Positions 1 to 4,836 of a DNA stretch of 6,114 nt are shown here, in pieces. The DNA comes from RBG-16-66-20 sp036560705. GTDB taxonomy: Bacteria; Pseudomonadota; Gammaproteobacteria; Burkholderiales; SG8-39. Made by a program: the position numbers and the translations under genes. The notes beneath the pieces are model-generated. The model was not told the origin of the DNA, made no database searches, and saw nothing but the letters and a program-made list of their open reading frames with translations. Numbering within the stretch: position 1 is the first letter of the stretch; each line of letters starts with the position of its first letter. The stretch is from positions 1 to 6,114 of the forward strand of contig DATBQR010000007.1 in assembly GCA_036560705.1 (NCBI GenBank). The letters run 5' to 3'.

Positions 1-474
1 GAAAGCGTGCTTGCGCCCGACCTGCCGCACCAGGTTCGCCATGACGATGGCGGCGACAATGCCGTGGCGCGTTTCCGGGTAGCCGATCTTCGCGCTTTCC
101 GCCATCACCGCGAGGTCGCCGGCGATGGCGAGGCCCGCGCCGCCGCCCATCGCCGCGCCGTTGATCGCGGTCACCACCGGCTTCGCCATTTTCGAGAACG
201 CCAGCTGCAGCTGCATGGTGAGCTCGGCTCGCTCCTCCACCCGGTGCTGATGCTGGGGAGTCAGGTCCTTGAACTCCGACAGGTCGGCGCCCGCGCAGAA
301 GCCCTGCCCGGCGCCGGTCAGCACCACGCAGGCCACCGATTCCGCGCCGTCGGCCGCGCGCAGGCCCTCGAGCAGGGCCCGCGTCAGCGCGGTATTCAGC
401 GCGTTGCGCTTGTCGGGGCGGTTCATGGTCAGGATGCGCACCGTGCCGCGGTCTTCGGAGAGAAGCTCGTTCAT
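1..474 (-). CDS. Enoyl-CoA hydratase/isomerase family protein (partial, C-terminus beyond the left edge)
   Basis: Crotonase-fold enzyme, expected to hydrate, isomerise or otherwise process an acyl-CoA thioester in the cytoplasm. The visible 158 residues run in frame to the edge. Two oxyanion-hole segments are present: FCAGADL (residues 59-65) and NGAAMGGGAGLAIAGDL (about 105-121), with KRNAL (22-26) near the N-terminus. Of the two catalytic glutamates of rat enoyl-CoA hydratase, the second is kept (E134 in GYPETRHG), but the first (Glu144, in GGGCEL) is glycine here (G114 in GGGAGL). This pattern is common in crotonase paralogues annotated as enoyl-CoA hydratases, so the exact reaction cannot be named. 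The ATG at 474-472 overlaps the MarR stop codon as ATGA, which fixes the start and makes this the fourth gene of the leftward operon. Its presence suggests that pathway products end as CoA thioesters. The family is certain; the substrate is unknown. Confidence 0.9.
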   Translation of the reverse strand, partial: MNELLSEDRGTVRILTMNRPDKRNALNTALTRALLEGLRAADGAESVACVVLTGAGQGFCAGADLSEFKDLTPQHQHRVEERAELTMQLQLAFSKMAKPVVTAINGAAMGGGAGLAIAGDLAVMAESAKIGYPETRHGIVAAIVMANLVRQVGRKHAF

Positions 475-935
475 CGCGTGCGCTTTTCTTGCTGAATGAA
501 ACTCTTCGCCTCGTGCGCGAGCTTGGTCATCGCCTGCTCCAGGCAATCGCGCTCCCTGGCGCTCAGGCAGCCGAGGAAGGCGCTGTTGCGCTCCGCGGCG
601 GCGGCGATCAGCTTCTGGTACAGCTTTTTCCCCGCCGGGGTCAGCGACAGCCGTATGCCCCGGCCGTCGCTGGCGTCGGTCTCGCGGAACACGATCTTCT
701 TGCGGTTCAGTCCGGAGACGACCCGGCTCATCTGCCCCTTGTCCATGCCCGCCGCGCGCGCGAGTTCGTTGAGCGACTGCGGCTCGCCCGCGCCGCCGAG
801 CAGCGCCACGCTGCGCCATTCCCACAGGCTGACGCCGAATTCGCGCCGGTAGCGCATCTCCGCGCCGCGCGAGAGCAGGTTCGCCACGCGGTGCAGGCGG
901 TAAGAGAGCAGTTCGCGAATGGTTGGACTAGTCAT
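471..935 (-). CDS. MarR-family transcriptional regulator
   Basis: Winged helix-turn-helix regulator of 154 residues, normal for the family, which binds palindromic DNA as a dimer and is usually released by small phenolic ligands. From the ATG at 935-933, helices at about 8-35 (RELLSYRLHRVANLLSRG) begin the dimer interface. The DNA-binding region spans about 54-82 (LNELARAAGMDKGQMSRVVSGL), the wing carries DGRG (90-93) followed by IRLSLTPAG, and a long C-terminal helix ends in basic residues. An in-frame GTG at 962 would add nine residues, but no Shine-Dalgarno precedes it, and the ATG start places the conserved region at the usual distance. The gene overlaps the end of the PcaG-like gene by 8 nt and the hydratase start by 4 nt, so it is probably translationally coupled and co-expressed with the enzymes. 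It most likely represses its own operon, and perhaps the divergent one, through the palindrome at 2181-2214. The site and ligand are inferred. Confidence 0.92.
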   Translation of the reverse strand: MTSPTIRELLSYRLHRVANLLSRGAEMRYRREFGVSLWEWRSVALLGGAGEPQSLNELARAAGMDKGQMSRVVSGLNRKKIVFRETDASDGRGIRLSLTPAGKKLYQKLIAAAAERNSAFLGCLSARERDCLEQAMTKLAHEAKSFIQQEKRTR

Positions 936-1479
936 CGAAGAACGGGGTCTCGTTCTCTCCACGCAGACGAATATCGAATGTGTATAAGGCTGGCTCTGCT
1001 TTTTTTCCGATTAAGAGATTTTTCCTGTTCAAAACCAAATTCAAAACCGGATCCGACCCTTCTTCGAAGAACATCGTGGTCTTCAGGATCCGCATGATCC
1101 CCGAAAACATCACCATGAAATTGACGTGGGGCTGGCGGCCCTGCGGCGCACCCGGCTTGATGGTCCTGAAACGATAGTTGCCCTGCGGATCAGTGGCGGT
1201 ACGGCCCCAGCCGAGAAAATTGGGATCGGCCTGCGCGTGCCGCGCATCGGCCGGATGACGGAAGATGCCGCCGGCGTCCGCCTGCCAGATCTCGACAATC
1301 AGGTTATCCAGCGCGGTGCCGTCTTCCTGCAGCACGCGGCCGCGGATTTCGATGGCCTCGCCTTTCGCCTTGCGGCCCTCGAACACGGTGAGGTCGTTCG
1401 CGCCCGCGTCCACGTAGCGCGGCGGAAAGAAAGGACCAATGGTCGCCTCCCCCGTCGGGATCATCGAGGCCCGCTTCAC
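928..1479 (-). CDS. pcaG: Intradiol dioxygenase alpha subunit, PcaG-like
   Basis: Non-catalytic alpha subunit of an Fe(III) intradiol dioxygenase of the protocatechuate 3,4-dioxygenase type. Family hallmarks in order are TIGPFFPP (13-20), VEIWQADAGG (62-71), GRTATD (92-97), FRTIKPG (104-110), QPHVNF (116-121) and the terminal FDIRLRGENETPFFDD, very close to the end of Pseudomonas PcaG. The iron-ligand tyrosine is F73 and only one His of the HIH motif remains, as expected for an alpha subunit. At 183 residues it is about 17 shorter than Pseudomonas PcaG, with losses near 140 and 150-163. The PcaG Arg133 equivalent, which reaches into the beta active site, appears to be S126. The GTG start overlaps the pcaH stop as GTGA; an ATG at 1464 (residue 6) is the alternative and gives a more typical N-terminus (MIPTGEATIGPFF). 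The 3' end (about 976-1066) is AT-rich. The subunit type is clear, but the symbol reflects homology, not proven protocatechuate activity. Confidence 0.88.
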   Translation of the reverse strand: MKRASMIPTGEATIGPFFPPRYVDAGANDLTVFEGRKAKGEAIEIRGRVLQEDGTALDNLIVEIWQADAGGIFRHPADARHAQADPNFLGWGRTATDPQGNYRFRTIKPGAPQGRQPHVNFMVMFSGIMRILKTTMFFEEGSDPVLNLVLNRKNLLIGKKAEPALYTFDIRLRGENETPFFDD

Positions 1480-2174
1480 GGCTGCGCCGGCGTGGCGGCC
1501 TTGCCGCGCAGCACGATCTGGTGCTCGAAGACGAGGGCGTTGTACGGATCGGCGGTGGGCGGGACATAGCGGGCGACCAGGCTTTCACGCGCCGCGGCGT
1601 CCGGCACGGCGTTGAGGATGCGGTCCTGCGCATTCAGCGGCTCGCCCGGGAAATACATCTGCGTCACCAGGCGCGACAGCCAGACCTTGCCGAACAGCGA
1701 AAAGTGGATGTGCGGCGGGCGCCACCAGCCGTCCCGCGTCGGCACCGGATAGGCGCCCGGCTTCACCGTGCGCAGCTCGAACGCGCCCGATGCGTCGGTG
1801 ACCACGCGCGCCGCGCCGTAGAAGTTTTGATCCGCTGGCGCGTGGTCGTCGTCGCCCGGGTGGATGTAGCGGCCGGCGGCGTTGGCCTGCCAGATCTCCA
1901 CCACCGAGCCGCCGACCGGCGCGCCGTCCTCGTCCAGCACGCGCACCTTGAGATGGATCAGCTGGCCGATGGCCTGCTTGTCGCCATGGCCGGCGATATC
2001 GCCGCCCAGCAGCCCGACCCGCTTCGCCACCTCGACCGGGCCGGTGAGCTCGGAAAGCGTCGGGCTGCGCTTCACCAGCGGCTGCGCCGGATTGCGCACC
2101 GAGGTCTGCGGGTAGCCGGCGATGATGCGCGCCGGCTGGCTGCGCTCGTCGCGCGGCTGAATCAGCGTCTTCAT
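1476..2174 (-). CDS. pcaH: Intradiol dioxygenase beta (iron-binding) subunit, PcaH-like
   Basis: Catalytic subunit of a non-haem Fe(III) dioxygenase that opens a catecholic ring between the two hydroxyls. Compared with Pseudomonas putida PcaH from memory, there is a nearly gap-free block with offset 305. The iron ligands Tyr408, Tyr447, His460 and His462 correspond to Y103, Y142, H155 and H157; the catalytic Arg457 is R152; Trp400, Gln477 and Tyr479 are W95, Q172 and Y174; and GYPQTSVRNPAQPLV (20-34) matches the segment carrying Tyr324, here Y21. The substrate-pocket residues Trp449 and Arg450 are V144 and P145, so the preferred substrate is probably not protocatechuate. The length of 232 residues is normal. 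The ATG at 2174 begins the leftward operon. No Shine-Dalgarno is seen directly upstream, so translation may be leaderless or use a weak site. It overlaps the PcaG-like gene by 4 nt (GTGA), fitting equimolar assembly. The family is certain; the true substrate is unknown. Confidence 0.93.
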   Translation of the reverse strand: MKTLIQPRDERSQPARIIAGYPQTSVRNPAQPLVKRSPTLSELTGPVEVAKRVGLLGGDIAGHGDKQAIGQLIHLKVRVLDEDGAPVGGSVVEIWQANAAGRYIHPGDDDHAPADQNFYGAARVVTDASGAFELRTVKPGAYPVPTRDGWWRPPHIHFSLFGKVWLSRLVTQMYFPGEPLNAQDRILNAVPDAAARESLVARYVPPTADPYNALVFEHQIVLRGKAATPAQP

Positions 2175-2180
2175 ATTGGA

Positions 2181-2214
2181 TTGACAGCTTCGCCCAATTG
2201 GTTGATGCTGTCAA
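2181..2214. promoter_or_regulatory. 34-bp near-perfect palindrome, probable shared operator/promoter
   Basis: The two halves are complementary at 14 of 17 positions about a centre between 2197 and 2198. The outer arms TTGACAGC (2181-2188) and GCTGTCAA (2207-2214) are perfect, and the core CCAATTGG (2194-2201) is itself a palindrome. Each arm contains a consensus -35 hexamer, TTGACA, one reading right (2181-2186) and one reading left (2214-2209). The -10 hexamers at 17-bp spacing are poor (GATGCT at 2204-2209 for the rightward promoter, GAAGCT at 2191-2186 for the leftward). A second partial dyad, GTTGA-N5-TCAAC (2201-2215), and a direct repeat ATTGG(A)TTGA (2175-2184 and 2197-2205), about two helical turns apart, overlap it. 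Only 56 bp separate the divergent start codons, so a protein bound here could silence both operons. The MarR protein encoded in the leftward operon is the natural candidate. The symmetry is seen directly; the binding role is inferred. Confidence 0.7.
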
Positions 2215-2220
2215 CTATGT

Positions 2221-2225
2221 GGAGG
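2221..2225 (+). promoter_or_regulatory. Shine-Dalgarno GGAGG that decides the start of the HMG-CoA lyase-like gene
   Basis: GGAGG lies 5 nt before the ATG at 2231. It selects that start over the upstream in-frame TTG (2198) and GTG (2219), the first of which would begin inside the palindrome. Confidence 0.85.
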
Positions 2226-2230
2226 ATGTC

Positions 2231-3151
2231 ATGAGGGAGGTCACCTTATGCGAGTGTTTCGCGCGCGACGGGCTGCAGCACGAACCCGCCTTCATCCCCA
2301 CGCAAACCAAGCGCGCGCTGGTGGAGCGGTTCGCGGATATCGGGTTCTCGAGGGTTGAGGCAACCTCCTATTCGAACCCCAAAGTCGTCCCGCAGTTTGC
2401 GGACGCCAGTGATTTACTGAGGTCTTTGTCTCGTTCTCCCGACGTCTTTTACAAGGCGACCTGCGCAAATACAAAGGCGGTCCAGAGGGCGATCTCCGAC
2501 CTGGACGCCGGCTTTGGCGTCAACGAGATCAGCTTGCTCGTTTCCGCGACCGAGACCCACTCGCAGAGGAACCTCAAGCGCGGCCGCGCCGAGCAGTGGG
2601 CCAACATCGGGGAGATGGTGCGCACGGCGGCCGGGCGCTTCAGGCTGGTCGGCACCGTGTCGGTCGCTTTCGGCTGCCCTTTCGAGGGGAAGGTGGATCC
2701 CGGATCGGTGGCGGACGATGTTGCGCGGTTCGTGGGGTCCGGAGTCGAGCATGTGGCCATCGGCGATACCACCGGCATGGCAACTCCGGGGTCCGTAAAA
2801 AACCTGATGAAGAAAATAAATGAGAAAAATCCAAGAGCGATTCCGATCGCCCATTTCCACGATTCCCGCGGCACGGGTCTCGTCAACTACGTCGCCGCGT
2901 ACGAGGCCGGCGTGCGGCATTTCGACTCTTCTTTCGGCGGCGTCGGCGGGCACCCGGCAAAGGTGAAGTACGGCGGCGGCTTCACCGGCAACGTCTGCAC
3001 CGAGGACCTGGTCGGCCTGTTCGAATCCATGGGCATCGCCACCGGGATAGACTTGGACCGGTTGCTTGCCACCGCGGAGTTCTGCGAGCAGGCGCTTGGC
3101 CGTGAGCTGCACGGCCGCGTGACCCGAAGTGGATTGAATTCGATCAGATGA
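2231..3151 (+). CDS. HMG-CoA lyase-family metallolyase with altered active-site loop
   Basis: TIM-barrel metal-dependent carbon-carbon lyase of the HMG-CoA lyase branch, which makes retro-aldol (Claisen-type) cleavages with a divalent metal. The 306 residues fit the bacterial family. Matching features are RDGLQHEP (12-19; catalytic Arg and metal Asp as in human Arg41/Asp42), VEATSYSNPKVVPQFAD (42-58), GDTTGMATPG (178-187), HFHDSRGTG (208-216; metal His208 and His210) and TGNVCTEDLV (252-261; metal Asn254). The catalytic Cys loop of true HMG-CoA lyases, GGCP, reads GGHP (239-242), and the stretch from that position to Asn254 is four residues longer than in the human enzyme. HMG-CoA cleavage is therefore doubtful; a retro-aldol on another tertiary alcohol acid or acyl-CoA is more likely. 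The start is chosen for its GGAGG. It is the first gene of the rightward operon, and its stop overlaps the next start as ATGA. The family is firm; the substrate is unknown. Confidence 0.9.
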   Translation: MREVTLCECFARDGLQHEPAFIPTQTKRALVERFADIGFSRVEATSYSNPKVVPQFADASDLLRSLSRSPDVFYKATCANTKAVQRAISDLDAGFGVNEISLLVSATETHSQRNLKRGRAEQWANIGEMVRTAAGRFRLVGTVSVAFGCPFEGKVDPGSVADDVARFVGSGVEHVAIGDTTGMATPGSVKNLMKKINEKNPRAIPIAHFHDSRGTGLVNYVAAYEAGVRHFDSSFGGVGGHPAKVKYGGGFTGNVCTEDLVGLFESMGIATGIDLDRLLATAEFCEQALGRELHGRVTRSGLNSIR

Positions 3152-4233
3152 AACCTCCGTTCCGCGCCGACCAGGTCGGCAGCCTCCTCCGCCCGAAGGA
3201 ACTGGCGGAAGCGAGAAAGAATTTCAAACAGGGAAAGCTGGATGCAAAAACCCTGAAGGAAGTCGAAGACCGCTCCATCCGGGAAGCGGTATCGAAACAG
3301 GAATCCGTCGGCCTCCAGTCCATCACCGACGGCGAGTTCCGCCGCGACTGGTGGCACCTGGATTTCATGACGCAACTCGACGGCGTCACCGCCGTCGTCA
3401 ATCCCGGTCCGAAATTCGGCGGCACCGAGGAGCAGCCGCCGATTCCCTCCGTCACCGGCAAGGTCGGCTGCTCGAAGCCGATCATGGTCGATGATTTCAG
3501 CTTTTTGAAGAAAACGACCGGCAAGACCGCCAAGTTCACCATTCCCTCGCCCGCCATGCTGCACCTGCGCGGCGGCCGCAGCTCCATATCGAAAGCGGTC
3601 TACCCGGACTTGGCGGAATTCTGGGCAGATACCGCCGCGGCCTACCGCAAGGCGATCAGGCACCTCGCCGATGCCGGCTGCACCTACCTGCAGCTTGACG
3701 ACGTGAGCTTCTCCTACCTCTGCGACCCGAAGATCCAGGACACCGCGCGCAGGAACGGCGACGACCCGGCGAAGCTGCCGCGCACCTACGCCAATGCGGT
3801 CACCGAGGCGCTCAGGGACCGTCCCGCCGGCATGACGGTGACCATGCACACCTGCCGCGGCAACTTCAAGTCGAGCTGGGTCGCCTCAGGCGGCTACGAA
3901 TCGGTCGCCGAGGCGATGTTCTCCTCGGGCGTGGACGCGTTCTTCATGGAATTCGACTCCGAGCGCGCCGGCGGCTTCGAGCCGCTGCGCCACCTGCCCA
4001 AGGGGAAGAAAGTCGTTCTGGGGCTGGTTACCTCGAAATCCTCTGTTCTTGAAGAAAAGGATTTCATAAAAAAGAGAATCGAAGAAGCCGCCAAATACGT
4101 GCCGCTGGAAAATCTCTGCCTGTCGCCGCAGTGCGGCTTCTCCAGCACCCATCACGGCAACAGCCTGAGCGCCGACGAGCAGTGGCGCAAGCTCGAGCGC
4201 GTCGTCGAAGTGTCGCGCGAGGTCTGGGGCTGA
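3148..4233 (+). CDS. MetE C-terminal domain-like (cobalamin-independent) methyltransferase
   Basis: Stand-alone protein of 361 residues equivalent to the catalytic C-terminal half of cobalamin-independent methionine synthase, without the N-terminal half of full-length MetE (about 750 residues). All zinc-site elements are visible: H234 and C236 in MHTCRGN, E268 in FMEFD, and C329 in SPQCGFSS. D184 in LQLDD matches the MetE aspartate of the VDEP motif. The N-terminus (RADQVGSLLRP, 6-16) and ITDGEFRRDWWH (59-70) are typical of the YxjG/YxjH-like group. Such paralogues move methyl or alkyl groups onto thiols; some are methionine synthases using methylcobalamin or methyl-folate, and epoxyalkane:coenzyme M transferase is a distant relative. 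Placement between a lyase and enolase-type enzymes, beside ring-cleavage genes, argues for a catabolic role, perhaps taking a methyl group from a methoxylated aromatic. Methionine synthesis remains possible. The start overlaps the preceding stop by 4 nt. An AT-rich, Lys-rich patch lies at about 4030-4095. Confidence 0.88.
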   Translation: MKPPFRADQVGSLLRPKELAEARKNFKQGKLDAKTLKEVEDRSIREAVSKQESVGLQSITDGEFRRDWWHLDFMTQLDGVTAVVNPGPKFGGTEEQPPIPSVTGKVGCSKPIMVDDFSFLKKTTGKTAKFTIPSPAMLHLRGGRSSISKAVYPDLAEFWADTAAAYRKAIRHLADAGCTYLQLDDVSFSYLCDPKIQDTARRNGDDPAKLPRTYANAVTEALRDRPAGMTVTMHTCRGNFKSSWVASGGYESVAEAMFSSGVDAFFMEFDSERAGGFEPLRHLPKGKKVVLGLVTSKSSVLEEKDFIKKRIEEAAKYVPLENLCLSPQCGFSSTHHGNSLSADEQWRKLERVVEVSREVWG

Positions 4234-4239
4234 GCTGAG

Positions 4240-4836
4240 ATGGCCGCGCCGCTCTCCATCGCACACACCCACGTGCATTCGGTGCGCGTCGCTTCGGGCG
4301 CGGAGGCGCTGGTGGCGCGGGTGCTCGCCGCCGACGGCTCCGCCGGCTTCGGCTTCACGCTGAACCTCGATGCGGGCGCCGCGCGCGACATGGCCGCATG
4401 GGATGCATTGGGGAAGAGCAAGGGAGTTCCTCTTCATGGACTCCTCGGCGGCTGTTACCGGAAAACGGCGAACCTGGTCAAAGACGAGCTTCCAGCCATT
4501 GCTCCTGACTGGACCGCCCTACGCAAGGACATCCTCGACGGCCGCCACGAACTGCTGCGCATCGATCCTTTCGCCTGGGGTTCGGTGGAGATGGTGCAGA
4601 CCATCGCCGCCGTCGCCGCGGCGTTCGACCTGAGCATCGCCCTCCTCGCGCCGAACGCGCATCCCTGGGAGATTCAGTACTGCGCCGCGCTGGCGGCGAC
4701 CCTGAAGGGAGAAGACACAAGAATCATTGTTCGTTCTATTGCTTCTTTTTCTTCAATTTCCATTTCTGAAAAACCAGGGATAGAAATTGGCTGGCCTATC
4801 GAACCTTCTTTCAGCAAGATCCAGTGGCAAAGTTAG
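4240..4836 (+). CDS. Miniature enolase-superfamily (mandelate racemase/muconate lactonizing-like) protein lacking catalytic residues
   Basis: Only 198 residues, about half the superfamily norm (360-400). The N-terminus looks like a shortened capping domain: a first strand (SVRVASGAEALVARVLAADG, 14-33), GFGF (37-40), then AARDMAAWDALGKSKGVPLHGLLGG (47-71), the standard end of that domain, with some 50 intervening residues missing. The remainder resembles the last barrel strands (HELLRIDPFAWGSVEMVQTIAAVAAAF, 103-129) and a tail (KPGIEIGWP, 178-186). No KxK base pair, no metal-binding D/E/E or D/E/N set and no general-acid His can be placed, so enzyme activity seems unlikely. It begins 6 nt after the MetE-like gene and overlaps the complete enolase-type gene by 13 nt, suggesting coupled translation and perhaps a heteromeric partner. 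The last 120 nt are strikingly AT-rich with different codon choice. A decaying remnant is the alternative, but the frame is intact. Confidence 0.72.
   Translation: MAAPLSIAHTHVHSVRVASGAEALVARVLAADGSAGFGFTLNLDAGAARDMAAWDALGKSKGVPLHGLLGGCYRKTANLVKDELPAIAPDWTALRKDILDGRHELLRIDPFAWGSVEMVQTIAAVAAAFDLSIALLAPNAHPWEIQYCAALAATLKGEDTRIIVRSIASFSSISISEKPGIEIGWPIEPSFSKIQWQS

Noticed and set aside
7..495. Plus-strand open frame (162 codons) at the left edge
   Set aside because: The minus strand here encodes a clear crotonase whose start overlaps the MarR stop; the plus-strand frame is a shadow.
936..962. GTG start at 962 for the MarR gene
   Set aside because: No Shine-Dalgarno precedes it and the extra nine residues (Arg/Ser-rich) do not resemble the family N-terminus; it remains a minor possibility.
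2198..2230. TTG start at 2198 for the HMG-CoA lyase-like gene
   Set aside because: It starts in the palindrome with no ribosome binding site, while the ATG at 2231 has GGAGG 5 nt upstream and begins at the conserved N-terminus.
1521..2234. Long plus-strand open frame (237 codons) opposite the PcaH-like gene
   Set aside because: It lies antisense to a gene with complete catalytic motifs; its translation is Arg/His/Ala-rich, shows no family motif, and is the usual by-product of GC-rich coding DNA.
2887..3849. Minus-strand open frame (320 codons) across the lyase and MetE-like genes
   Set aside because: It crosses the boundary of two convincingly coding plus-strand genes and has no recognisable domain.
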